A stretch of 40,895 nt of DNA. Origin: Pseudomonadota bacterium (GTDB taxonomy: Bacteria; Pseudomonadota; Gammaproteobacteria; Steroidobacterales; MnTg04). Below are positions 18,013-26,360 of this stretch, one piece after another. Where the stretch lies: positions 25,001 through 65,895 of the forward strand of contig JACZVC010000017.1 of the NCBI GenBank assembly GCA_022572885.1. Reading direction: 5' to 3'. The notes under the pieces were generated by a model. That model searched no databases. It was not told where the DNA came from and worked only from the letters and a program-made list of their open reading frames with translations. The stretch's first letter is position 1. Every line of letters starts with the position of its first letter. The translations under genes were made by a program, and so were the position numbers.

Positions 18013-19554
18013 ATGCGCCCGGGCTATGAAACAACTCGAGGAGCCGGGGCAGACAACCGCAGCCCGGGCCTTGCCTTGGCCGCCGGCTCGGACTGCGCCG
18101 TTGCGGCTGCCCGCCAGATTGCAGACTTAGGCGGCAACGCCGTCGACGCAGCCATCGCCGCTGTCCTGGTCGCCGCGACAACCGAGCCTGGCGTCACCGC
18201 GCTGGGCGGCGGCGCCTACCTGACAATCTGGCCGCAGGACGGCCTCCCGGTCACCATAGACGGCAACGTGGAAATGCCGGGCCGAGACGGTATCCCCGCC
18301 GCACCCGATCTGGATGCGGTGCACATGGAGTATGGCGGTGGCATAACCACGCTGGTTGGCAACGCATCGATCGGCACGCCAGGCGCAATCGCCGCCTGCG
18401 GCCGCGCCGGAGAACAATTTGGCAAGCTGCCCTGGCAAACGCTGCTGCAACCGGCGATCGACACCGCAAGAAATGGCTTTCCGCTGAGCATGGCCTGCTG
18501 GTCATATCTGCAATATTCGGCAAAACCCATTTTTTCCCGCAGCGAGGAAGGCCGGCGGGCATTACTGACCCCCGCTGGCGGAATCAAGGCAGCCGGCGCC
18601 AGGATCTGTCTTCCGAAGCTCGCCGACAGCCTGGAGATCATCGCACGCGAGGGACCTGACAGCCTCTATACCGGCAGCCTGGGCCGCCGGATCGCCGGGG
18701 ATATCATCAAGTCCGGCGGAGTCCTGAGCGCAACCGACCTGGCTTGCTACCAGGTTATAGCCCGTAAACCAGTCATGGTGGAACTCAATGGCTGGAAAAT
18801 CGCCGGCAACCCGCCGCCGGCCGCCGGCGGAACCAGCCTGGCGGCAATGCTCCTGTTGCTGGAGAAAAATGTTGAGGCCGGCACTGATTGCCAGTCGATA
18901 CTGGTGGATGTTCAGCGGAAAATCATGCGGCTCAGAAAGGAGATGGCCGGCCTCGTCGATCCGGCGCCTGCAGCATTTGCGTATCTCGAAAAAACCGCGC
19001 GGGGAATATCGGCGCCCAACACGGTGCATGTATCCGCTGTCGACAAAAGCGGGCTGGCATGCGCGGTTACCTGGTCGGCGGGATACGGTAGCGGCCTGAT
19101 GCCGGGTGGCGCGGGAATCTGGATGAACAATTGCCTGGGCGAAACCGAGCTCAACCGTCGCGGTATCCTGACCGATCCGCCCGGTACCCGGGTCCCTTCG
19201 AATATGGCGCCGACCATTGCCAGGAACGAAAATGGCAGCGTACTCACGATCGGATCGCCGGGCGCGGAAAGAATTACCACGGCATTGCTGTATACCCTTT
19301 ACTACGTAATTTTTGAGTCACTGCCACTTGCGGAAGCCATAGAAAAACCGAGGGCGCACGTCGAGAAATCGGCTGCGGGCCTGGCTATAGCCTGCGAACC
19401 TGGCGCCACGCAAGATGACACAAATCTGCCCCTGCGACGCTTCGATGGGCTCGACATGTTTTTTGGCGGTGTGACCGCGGCAGCCCGGCTGGCGGATGGC
19501 AGCCTGATCGCGGCAGCCGACCCTCGGCGTACAGGTGCGACGCTGGTCTGTTAA
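18013..19554 (+). CDS. Gamma-glutamyltransferase-family protein without signal peptide
   Basis: A 513-residue Ntn-hydrolase of the GGT family, made as a precursor that cleaves itself before a threonine. The likely nucleophile is Thr337 in PNTVHVSAVD, which aligns with the TTHxS motif of GGT. ALGGGAYLTIW and the oxyanion region GTRVPSNMAPTI are also typical. No signal peptide or membrane anchor is visible at the N-terminus (MRPGYETTRGAGADN), so it should be cytoplasmic, unlike classical periplasmic GGT. It lies 28 bases after fghA on the same strand. It may process glutathione or a glutathione adduct, or a different gamma-glutamyl compound; family members have varied substrates. Confidence 0.82.
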   Translation: MRPGYETTRGAGADNRSPGLALAAGSDCAVAAARQIADLGGNAVDAAIAAVLVAATTEPGVTALGGGAYLTIWPQDGLPVTIDGNVEMPGRDGIPAAPDLDAVHMEYGGGITTLVGNASIGTPGAIAACGRAGEQFGKLPWQTLLQPAIDTARNGFPLSMACWSYLQYSAKPIFSRSEEGRRALLTPAGGIKAAGARICLPKLADSLEIIAREGPDSLYTGSLGRRIAGDIIKSGGVLSATDLACYQVIARKPVMVELNGWKIAGNPPPAAGGTSLAAMLLLLEKNVEAGTDCQSILVDVQRKIMRLRKEMAGLVDPAPAAFAYLEKTARGISAPNTVHVSAVDKSGLACAVTWSAGYGSGLMPGGAGIWMNNCLGETELNRRGILTDPPGTRVPSNMAPTIARNENGSVLTIGSPGAERITTALLYTLYYVIFESLPLAEAIEKPRAHVEKSAAGLAIACEPGATQDDTNLPLRRFDGLDMFFGGVTAAARLADGSLIAAADPRRTGATLVC

Positions 19555-19649
19555 GTACATGATATGGGTCAATGAACGAATCATGCTGGCCGATTAGCAT
19601 CCCATCTGAGAACATCCCGTCTATCCCCAAAAATCATCAGGTCCCGACC

Positions 19650-20339
19650 ATGCACCATGATCACGAACATTTTCTTCCCGAAAGTTTGCCGGAGGACCCA
19701 CTGCAAACCGTGGATGAGTGGCTGACTTTTGCGAAAGAAAATGCGGACCGGCCCAATCCGGACGCGATGATCCTGGCGACCAGCGGACCATCCGGAATGC
19801 CTACCTCCCGGGTGGTCCTGTGCAAGGAGCTGGTGAGAGATCCGGGTTACCTGGTTTTTTTCACCAATTACCTTTCGAAGAAAGGCCGCGACCTTGCCTG
19901 CAACCCCCAGGCATCTGCCGTTTTCCACTGGGACCAGCTGCGCCGGCAAATACGCATTGAGGGACAAGTAACGAAATCTCCGGCAGCGGAATGCGATGAA
20001 TATTTTGCCGCGCGGCCATGGCCGCGCCAACTGAGCGCCTGGGCGAGCCACCAGAGCGAGCCGATAGCATCGCTGGGCCACATGCAAAAGCAGGTTGAGC
20101 AGGCGGCAAAAAAATTGGGGCTGGAACTTGCCGCGCTGGAATCGAGTGGGCTGGCGCCCGCGGATATCCCCAGGCCGGAGCATTGGGGCGGTTACCGTCT
20201 GTGGATTTCCAGCGTGGAATTATGGGCCGAAGGCGCCGGCCGAATCCATGACCGTGGTTTGTGGACCCGTGATCTGACCGTGGTTGGCGACCACGCTATC
20301 CAGGCCGGGCAGTGGCAATCGACCCGATTGCAACCCTGA
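19650..20339 (+). CDS. pdxH: Pyridoxamine/pyridoxine 5'-phosphate oxidase
   Basis: A 229-residue FMN-dependent oxidase that makes pyridoxal 5'-phosphate from pyridoxine or pyridoxamine phosphate. Characteristic motifs are DAMILATSGPSGMPTSRVVL, VFFTNYLSKKGRDL, QIRIEGQV, SAWASHQSEPI and the C-terminal WGGYRL with RIHDRGLW and ending TRLQP. ATG at 19650 gives a family-like length; an alternative ATG at 19572 would add 26 residues with no known counterpart. Neither has a strong ribosome-binding site, so the start is uncertain. Confidence 0.93.
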   Translation: MHHDHEHFLPESLPEDPLQTVDEWLTFAKENADRPNPDAMILATSGPSGMPTSRVVLCKELVRDPGYLVFFTNYLSKKGRDLACNPQASAVFHWDQLRRQIRIEGQVTKSPAAECDEYFAARPWPRQLSAWASHQSEPIASLGHMQKQVEQAAKKLGLELAALESSGLAPADIPRPEHWGGYRLWISSVELWAEGAGRIHDRGLWTRDLTVVGDHAIQAGQWQSTRLQP

Positions 20340-20358
20340 ATTTTTCTTGGCCTGCCTG

Positions 20359-21159
20359 TCACCGAGACCGCTCAGTCGATACCTCGTCCAGAAAATCCAG
20401 CACGATTTTATTCAGCGCTGCGGCCTGATCCACCGGGGTCGCATGGCGGCTATCGCCGATCACCTCCAGGCGTGCGTTAGGCATGTGCTCAAGATACTTG
20501 CGTTTTTCCTCGACCGGCGTGTAGTCCTGATCCGCACTGATCATCAGCACCGGCATGACCAGCACGCCGAGCCGGTCCACGATCGACCAGCCCACCAACG
20601 CCTTGAGCGCTTCCACGTATGACTTCCGGTCATTGCGCGCATAGCGTCCGGCCATTTTCCCGGCGACCACGCGGTGCTTTTCTTGTGGCAGCAGGCGTCG
20701 GGTCACCAGGCGGGCCAGCAGTTTCATGCCGAACACGCGGACGATAAAAATGCGCAGATAGTATTCAAGGCGCTTGGCCGCCGTATCCAGGACAAAACTG
20801 GGCAGGCTGTTGAGAATGATCAGACTCCTGACCCGCTGCGGCTTGTCCACGCCCATCTGGAAGGCGACGGCCCCGCCCATCGAATGGCCAAACACATGGC
20901 AGCGATCGATGCCGAGGTGATCAAGCAGCTTGAACATATCGTTGGCATATTCGGCGATGCTGTGCGGCCGGGTCAGTTTGTCGCTGCGCCCAAAACCCAC
21001 CAGGTCCGGCGTAATGACTTGGTAATGAGATGCAAAGGCGGGCACTTGCTCCCCCCAGTCCAGAGCGCTGGATCCCAGCCCATGTAACAACAGCAGCGGC
21101 TCGCCGGCCCCGCTCTTATCATAGTAAAGCGAAAAACTGCTTATTCTGACTACCGGCAT
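20359..21159 (-). CDS. Alpha/beta hydrolase
   Basis: A 266-residue serine hydrolase of the alpha/beta-hydrolase fold. The oxyanion motif is LLLHGLGSSALDW, the nucleophile elbow is FGHSMGGAVAF, the aspartate is probably in ISADQDYTPV, and the histidine is in GDSRHATPVDQA. PDLVGFGRSDK is the usual second strand-loop. A cap domain with many basic residues lies between. No signal peptide. GGGAG just upstream supports the ATG at 21159. The substrate cannot be predicted. It converges with pdxH (19 bases) and is divergent from btuD. Confidence 0.85.
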   Translation of the reverse strand: MPVVRISSFSLYYDKSGAGEPLLLLHGLGSSALDWGEQVPAFASHYQVITPDLVGFGRSDKLTRPHSIAEYANDMFKLLDHLGIDRCHVFGHSMGGAVAFQMGVDKPQRVRSLIILNSLPSFVLDTAAKRLEYYLRIFIVRVFGMKLLARLVTRRLLPQEKHRVVAGKMAGRYARNDRKSYVEALKALVGWSIVDRLGVLVMPVLMISADQDYTPVEEKRKYLEHMPNARLEVIGDSRHATPVDQAAALNKIVLDFLDEVSTERSR

Positions 21160-21228
21160 TAACCACTCCCGTGTGACCAGAATCGAATAATCGTCAATAA
21201 TGACAAGACAGTGGAGCCCGCAGCAAGC

Positions 21229-21996
21229 ATGAACAAATTACTGGAATGCGAAAAACTGGATATCGTTGTGGCCGATCGCTGCCTGGTACAGCGGCTGGAC
21301 CTCGCGTTGTGTGCGGGGCAAATGACTTGCCTGCTCGGCGAGAACGGAACCGGAAAGACATCGACGCTGCACACCCTGGCGGGACTGCTGCCAATCCCGT
21401 CAGGACAGGTCCTGGTGGTCGGCAAGCCGCTGGATCAATGGCAGCGCCGAGAGCTGGCCCGGAAACTTGGTTTGCTGATGCAGGACAACGAAGACGCTTT
21501 CCCGGCCAGCGTCATGGAAACGGCGCTGATCGGGCGGCACCCGCATCTGGGCCTGTTCGCATGGGAATCCCGGCAGGATGTATTGCTGGCCGAGAGCGCG
21601 CTGAGCGAACTGGGCCTGGGCGGGCTGGAAAAAAGATCGGTCGAAACACTGTCCGGCGGTGAAAGAAGGCGCCTGGCGATAGCCACCTTGTGGATCCAGG
21701 ATACCGATATCCTGTTGCTGGACGAGCCGATTACCCATCTCGACCCCCGCCACCAGTTACAGATCTTGCGCCAGCTCCGGCAACTGGCGGATCAGGGGAA
21801 AACTGTGCTGGCCAGCCTGCACGACGTCAACCTGGCCAAGCGATTTTTCGATCACGCGCTGCTGCTAAGTGGAGACGGCAACTGGCAATCCGGGCCGACC
21901 CGTGAAGTATTGAATGTCGACAATCTGCAGCGGATTTTCCACACTCGATTCACTGCAATATCACACGCTGGAAGTGACTACCTGGTCGCAAACTGA
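21229..21996 (+). CDS. btuD: Vitamin B12 ABC transporter ATPase, BtuD-type
   Basis: A 255-residue ABC ATPase of the FecE/BtuD class. Walker A is LLGENGTGKTSTL, the signature is LSGGERRRLAIATL, Walker B is ILLLDEPITHLD, and the switch histidine is in ASLHDVNLAKRF. It has no C-terminal regulatory domain, unlike FbpC. It is the only orphan ATPase in the window and the natural partner of BtuC (7745-8725), from which it is separated by 12.5 kb. ATG at 21229 is chosen; a GTG at 21211 would add six residues. Its 3' end overlaps the convergent PhzF-like gene by 19 bases. Cobalamin specificity is inferred from the neighbouring B12 genes. Confidence 0.8.
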   Translation: MNKLLECEKLDIVVADRCLVQRLDLALCAGQMTCLLGENGTGKTSTLHTLAGLLPIPSGQVLVVGKPLDQWQRRELARKLGLLMQDNEDAFPASVMETALIGRHPHLGLFAWESRQDVLLAESALSELGLGGLEKRSVETLSGGERRRLAIATLWIQDTDILLLDEPITHLDPRHQLQILRQLRQLADQGKTVLASLHDVNLAKRFFDHALLLSGDGNWQSGPTREVLNVDNLQRIFHTRFTAISHAGSDYLVAN

Positions 21997-22781
21997 CTAT
22001 CCGGGATGCGGATTTCGCCCTGCATGTATAAAACCGCCTGCCCGGCGATACCCACCCGGTCGCCTCGCATCGTGCATCTCAAATAGCCTCCCTGCTCGGA
22101 AATCTGCCTGGCCTCGAGGCGGTCCTTGCCAAGCCGGGCTGACCAGTAAGGGGTCAAGGTGCAATGCGCAGACCCGGTGACCGGGTCCTCGTTGATCCCC
22201 GCCTGGGGTGCAAAAAACCGCGAGACAAAATCGACATCGCTACCCGGAGCGGTCACGATGACGCCGATCCTGTCGAGTTCGGCCATGCAGGCAAAATCGG
22301 GCTGCAAATCCAGCAACTGCTGTGCCGACTCGAAAACCGCGAAGTAATAACTGGCCAGCCTCGCTTCCATGGGCTCGCATCCGAGGCTCTTGACCAGTTC
22401 CGGCGTCGCGGCAATTTCAACACCCGGGTCGGATGGAAAATCCAGCTCATACCAACCGCTTTCATGGGTAACGCCGAGCGGTCCGCTGGCCGATTCAAAA
22501 CTGACCCGGTCACAGCCTGGTTCAAGAAACTCCCGGATCACCATCGCCGATGCCAGCGTTGCATGACCGCACAACGGCACCTCGTAGGCGGGAGTGAACC
22601 AGCGTATCTCGTATTCGCCGTCTCCGCCGACCAGGAAAGCGGTCTCCGACAAATTGTTTTCCCTCGCGATACTCAGCATCAGCGCATCCGGCAGCCACTC
22701 CTGCAACGGGCATACGGCTGCCGGGTTGCCCCTGAGCACCTGGTCGGTAAAAGCGTCGACCTGGTAAATCGGCAATTTCAC
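21978..22781 (-). CDS. PhzF-family isomerase/epimerase-like protein
   Basis: A 267-residue member of the PhzF / diaminopimelate-epimerase-like fold. The N-terminal half opens with YQVDAFTDQVLRGNPAAVC and carries the family's catalytic glutamate in NNLSETAFLV. TPAYEVPLCGHATLASA and INEDPVTGSAHCTLTPYW are the two signature segments. Most such proteins have no known substrate, and nothing here suggests phenazine synthesis. Its ATG overlaps the stop of the upstream phosphatase gene (ATGA), so the two form a coupled pair. Confidence 0.88.
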   Translation of the reverse strand: MKLPIYQVDAFTDQVLRGNPAAVCPLQEWLPDALMLSIARENNLSETAFLVGGDGEYEIRWFTPAYEVPLCGHATLASAMVIREFLEPGCDRVSFESASGPLGVTHESGWYELDFPSDPGVEIAATPELVKSLGCEPMEARLASYYFAVFESAQQLLDLQPDFACMAELDRIGVIVTAPGSDVDFVSRFFAPQAGINEDPVTGSAHCTLTPYWSARLGKDRLEARQISEQGGYLRCTMRGDRVGIAGQAVLYMQGEIRIPDSQFATR

Positions 22782-23533
22782 AGATACTCCTTTACCCGGT
22801 CATGCAGCGAGCCGTTGCTTGCCAGCACGGTCGTGGTTGCCAATCCTATGGCTTCAAGATCAAGGTCAGTGAAGCGACCGCCGGCTTCCTCGACAATCAC
22901 GCAAAGCGCGGCAATGTCGAGGATATTGACATCTGACTCGACGACCACATCGATACGGCCGGACGCGAGCAAGTGATAGTGATAAAAATCGCCATAACCG
23001 CGGGTGCGATTCACTTTGCCCAGCAGCTTGCCGTAAGCCGGCCAGCGCTCGCCCGCAGCCAGGCTGGCGATGTTGCCCGAGGACAACGTGGCCTGCGCAA
23101 GCTCAGCGCAATCGCTGACCGAGATTCGCTCGCCATTCAGATACGCACCCAGGCCCCTGGCCGCCCAAGCCTGCTCGCCAAACCATGGCGCATTGGAAAC
23201 ACCAACCACCAGTTCGTTTTTGAAACTCAACGCGATCTGCGTAGAAAAAAACGGGTAGTGCCGGATAAAACTCTTGGTGCCATCGAGCGGGTCCACCAGC
23301 CACAGGAAATCGCCGCCGCCGCTGCGCCCCTTCTCTTCACCATAAAATCCGTGGTCCGGATAGCGTTCGCTGATGATGCCGTGTATCGCCTGCTCCGCAG
23401 CGGTGTCCGCCTCGGTCACCGGCGTCTGATCGGGCTTGGTCTTTATATCGAGTGCTTGGCCGTAATAGCGGCTGATCACTTCCGCGGCGGCATCGGCTGC
23501 CAAACGCGCCGTTTCAAGATATTCGCTGAACAT
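22778..23533 (-). CDS. Inositol-monophosphatase-family phosphatase, HisN-like
   Basis: A 251-residue Mg-dependent phosphatase. Metal-site motifs are TEADTAAEQAI, YGEEKG, WLVDPLDGTKSFIRH and, near the C-terminus, DVNILDIAALCVIVEEAGG. The sequence resembles the HisN-type histidinol-phosphatase branch more than SuhB, but inositol phosphate or other sugar phosphate substrates are possible. ATG at 23533 starts at the usual N-terminal helix; an ATG three codons upstream is also possible. It is translationally coupled to the PhzF-like gene and is divergent from the riboswitch-controlled btuB. Confidence 0.83.
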   Translation of the reverse strand: MFSEYLETARLAADAAAEVISRYYGQALDIKTKPDQTPVTEADTAAEQAIHGIISERYPDHGFYGEEKGRSGGGDFLWLVDPLDGTKSFIRHYPFFSTQIALSFKNELVVGVSNAPWFGEQAWAARGLGAYLNGERISVSDCAELAQATLSSGNIASLAAGERWPAYGKLLGKVNRTRGYGDFYHYHLLASGRIDVVVESDVNILDIAALCVIVEEAGGRFTDLDLEAIGLATTTVLASNGSLHDRVKEYL

Positions 23534-23610
23534 CAAGCGCATCCGCAACAACAAAAAATACATATTACCTCAGGCTGACCATTGATTGGCCGACGACGAA
23601 CGGGTCCGAC

Positions 23611-23639
23611 TTGACAGCCCCCATGGCCAAACATAGAGT
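23611..23639 (+). promoter_or_regulatory. Promoter of the btuB riboswitch transcript
   Basis: A perfect TTGACA at 23611-23616, a 17-base spacer and TAGAGT (4 of 6) at 23634-23639 put transcription start at about 23646, immediately before the first conserved riboswitch elements. Its position relative to the aptamer supports the call. Confidence 0.7.
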
Positions 23640-23644
23640 TCGTG

Positions 23645-23842
23645 CTCCATCAGGTGCAGGCAGCATGGCTGCCCGGGAAGCCGGTGCGCTGGGCTAAAGA
23701 TCCAGTCATTCCGGCACTGCCCCCGCAACGGTGATCGAGGCAAGCTTCATCAACACGGTAAGTCCGTGAGTCCACTGCGTAATACGCGGGAAGGAGATGA
23801 AGCCGGCGTAAGCCACTCGTCAGTCCGGAGACCGGCCCGATG
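23645..23842 (+). ncRNA. Cobalamin riboswitch (B12 element) controlling btuB
   Basis: Conserved blocks occur in the right order: GGGAAGCCGGTG at 23675-23686, CCCCCGCAACGG at 23720-23731, GGGAAGGAGATGAAGCCGG at 23788-23805, AAGCCACTCG at about 23810 and the B12 box AGTCCGGAGACCGGCC at 23822-23837. These match the adenosylcobalamin aptamer. Binding should lower expression of btuB and perhaps pduO downstream. Outer boundaries are approximate. Confidence 0.95.
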
Positions 23843-23962
23843 GTCCACATACCGACGCCGCGGAGGGCACAGCGTCAATGGGTCGTTACCCCCACTGCTT
23901 CCTCCACGGACCGGTATTTTTCCGGTCTCGATCACCCACGGGTGCGTGGTAAGGAGCCAACA
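23843..23962 (+). promoter_or_regulatory. Expression platform between the B12 aptamer and btuB
   Basis: The hairpin GACCGG-TATTTTT-CCGGTC spans 23909-23927. A second identical GACCGG lies in the B12 box at 23830-23835, so CCGGTC could pair with either. CCACG (23904-23908) can pair with CGTGG (23945-23949), which abuts the ribosome-binding site AAGGAG (23951-23956). No U-run follows a stem, so control of translation initiation is more likely than termination. The pairing scheme is inference. Confidence 0.5.
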
Positions 23963-25774
23963 ATGAAAGCAGTATTTTTTCTAGCCGCGATGGCGGCAAT
24001 ATCCCCCCAGACCGTTGCTGCCTGTTGCGAGGACGACAAGGCACGCCTTCAGCAAATCGTGGTAACGGCTACCCGGGAAAAGCAGTCCCTGGCAAGCACG
24101 CTGGCGCCGGTCCTGGTCATCGATCGCGATGAAATAGAACTCAGCCTGGCCAGGGACCTCGCCGACCTGTTGCGTTTCCATGCCGGGCTGGAAATCTCGC
24201 GCAACGGCGGCACCGGTCAAACCACGTCCGTGTTCGTGCGCGGCACCGACAGCAATCATGTGCTGGTCATGATCGATGGCATCAAGATCAACCCGGGCAC
24301 TATCGGTGGCGCGGCGATCCAGAACATTCGCCCGCAGATGATTGAACGCATCGAAATCGTCAAAGGGCCACGCACCAGTCTGTACGGCTCGGATGCGATC
24401 GGCGGCGTGATCAACGTGATTACCCGCAAGGCGGACGGCAAAGTGGAATTCAACGCCGGCGGCGGGCGTTATGGGACCTACGACCGCGGCGTGGCGGTTA
24501 GCTGGCAGGACGAGGGCAATGCCCTGTATGCGTCGTTCAGCCGCTTCGATACCGATGGCTTCCCGGTGCGGACCGGCAGCAGCGTCGATCGTGGCTATGA
24601 CAACAACAGCGCGCGCTTGCAGGGCAACACCCGCCTGGGAAAACTGGATCTGGAACTTTCCTTCTGGCAGGCCAGTGGAACCAGCGAGTACCTGGATTTT
24701 TTCGCGCAGCCGGTCAGCCAGGACTATCGCAACCAGACTTTGTCGTTGGGGCTCGGTTTCGCCCCGGATGAAAACTGGAGCAGCCGCATCACTTTGGCGC
24801 AGCTTAGCGACGACATAGACCAGAATGACAGCATGGACTTCGTGCGCACCGAGCGCACGACACTGGACTGGTATAACAGCTTCGCAATCGGTGACAACCA
24901 GCTTCTGTCGGCTGGAATTTATTTGTCCAGGGAGCATGCAGAAAGCCTTTCCTTTGGCACCGGCTTCGATCGTGACCGGGACGATTACGCTTTCTACCTG
25001 CAGGATCAGTTCGGCTGGGACCGGCACCAGTTGTTGCTGGCCATGCGCTATGGGGATTTTGAGAGTTTTGGCGGCATCAGCACCTGGAATATCGAGTACG
25101 GGTACCTGGCCACGGATTCACTGATGCTGACCGCGTCTTTGGGTACCGGTTTCCGGGCGCCGGATGCCACCGACCTGTTCGGTTTCGGCGGCAACCCCGA
25201 TCTGCAGGCCGAGGAATCCAGGAATGTCGAACTGGGCCTGCGCTGGCAATTCACCGACTACACCAGCCTTTCCGTGCAAGCCTTCGAAAACGACATAGAC
25301 AACCTGATCCAGTTTGTGGTCATCGACCCGGCAACCTTTGCCGGCCAGAACAGGAATGTCGCGAAAGCCAGGATCTCCGGGCTCGAAATGACCTGGCGTT
25401 TTCGGAACGATGGCTGGGACCTGCGCAGCAGCCTGGTTTTCCAGGACCCGCAAAACATCAGTGACAACCAGCAGTTGCTGCGCCGCTCGAAACGCAGCCT
25501 GACCCTGGGAATAACCAGGCATTTGCAGTCGCTGGCCCTCGGCTTCAGCCTGCTGGCCACGGACCAGAGAAAAGATTTTGGCTTTCCGGCGCCGGTCGAT
25601 ATCGGCGGCTACACGCTGCTCAATTTTAACGGCCGGTTTACGATCGGCAAGCACTGGCAGTTGAGCTTGAAGGTGGAGAATCTGCTCGACAAGGAATACC
25701 AGACAGCGGCGGGTTTTAACAGCTCCAAACGGGCTGCCTTTATGGCGCTAAACTACCTGTTGCCGGCGAAATAA
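23963..25774 (+). CDS. btuB: TonB-dependent outer-membrane vitamin B12 receptor
   Basis: A 603-residue outer-membrane receptor, close to the roughly 614 of E. coli BtuB. A signal peptide covers about residues 1-20 (MKAVFFLAAMAAISPQTVAA). A TonB-box-like QIVVTATREKQ lies at about 31-41. The plug domain has VFVRGTDSNHVLVMIDGIKI and VKGPRTSLYGSDAIGGVINV. A 22-strand barrel region follows, ending with LKVENLLDKEYQTAAGF. AAGGAG lies six bases before the ATG. Control by the cobalamin riboswitch makes B12 the most probable ligand. It precedes pduO by 25 bases. Confidence 0.95.
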   Translation: MKAVFFLAAMAAISPQTVAACCEDDKARLQQIVVTATREKQSLASTLAPVLVIDRDEIELSLARDLADLLRFHAGLEISRNGGTGQTTSVFVRGTDSNHVLVMIDGIKINPGTIGGAAIQNIRPQMIERIEIVKGPRTSLYGSDAIGGVINVITRKADGKVEFNAGGGRYGTYDRGVAVSWQDEGNALYASFSRFDTDGFPVRTGSSVDRGYDNNSARLQGNTRLGKLDLELSFWQASGTSEYLDFFAQPVSQDYRNQTLSLGLGFAPDENWSSRITLAQLSDDIDQNDSMDFVRTERTTLDWYNSFAIGDNQLLSAGIYLSREHAESLSFGTGFDRDRDDYAFYLQDQFGWDRHQLLLAMRYGDFESFGGISTWNIEYGYLATDSLMLTASLGTGFRAPDATDLFGFGGNPDLQAEESRNVELGLRWQFTDYTSLSVQAFENDIDNLIQFVVIDPATFAGQNRNVAKARISGLEMTWRFRNDGWDLRSSLVFQDPQNISDNQQLLRRSKRSLTLGITRHLQSLALGFSLLATDQRKDFGFPAPVDIGGYTLLNFNGRFTIGKHWQLSLKVENLLDKEYQTAAGFNSSKRAAFMALNYLLPAK

Positions 25775-25799
25775 AACCGCGGAAACGGAGGCAGAGCCG

Positions 25800-26354
25800 A
25801 TGGGACATCGTCTGAGCAAGATCTATACGCGCACCGGCGACAAGGGAGAGACCGGGCTGGGCGACGGCAAGCGAGTCAGCAAGGACCACCTGCGGGTTGA
25901 GGCCTTCGGTTGTGTCGACGAGACCAACAGCGCCATCGGCATGGTGCTTGCGAGTGCCGGATTACCGGAGCCGGTCGTCGATTGCCTGGTCGAAGTGCAA
26001 CATGACCTGTTCGATCTGGGCGGAGAACTGTGTATTCCCGGTCACGCGGCGATAACGAGCGAGTTTGTCGCTCGCCTGGAAACCCAGCTCGATCAGTTCA
26101 ACGCCAACCTGCCGGCCCTGAAGGAATTCATCCTGCCGGGCGGCGGGCCCGCGGCGGCGACCTGCCACCTCGCGCGCACCGTTTGCCGGCGGGCCGAACG
26201 CCGCGTCGTCAGCCTGTCGGCGCTGGAAAAAAATATCCGGCCAGAAGCGATCCAGTACCTGAACCGCTTGTCCGATCTGCTGTTTGTGGTTGCGCGGGTG
26301 CTGGCCCGCCACGAACAAGGCAGCGAAGTACTCTGGAACCGCGACCGGGCTTAA
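25800..26354 (+). CDS. pduO: PduO-type cob(I)alamin adenosyltransferase
   Basis: A 184-residue ATP:cob(I)alamin adenosyltransferase that converts imported corrinoid to adenosylcobalamin in the cytoplasm. The N-terminal ATP site KIYTRTGDKGETGLGDGKRV, the VEAFGCVDETNSAIG segment, LPGGGPAAATCHLARTVCRR and the RNRLSDLLF-like YLNRLSDLLFVVAR block are all family signatures. It follows btuB by 25 bases on the same strand and is probably on the same riboswitch-controlled mRNA. It ends six bases from the convergent btuF. The symbol is by family type; there is no propanediol operon here. Confidence 0.93.
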   Translation: MGHRLSKIYTRTGDKGETGLGDGKRVSKDHLRVEAFGCVDETNSAIGMVLASAGLPEPVVDCLVEVQHDLFDLGGELCIPGHAAITSEFVARLETQLDQFNANLPALKEFILPGGGPAAATCHLARTVCRRAERRVVSLSALEKNIRPEAIQYLNRLSDLLFVVARVLARHEQGSEVLWNRDRA

Positions 26355-26360
26355 TCGAGC

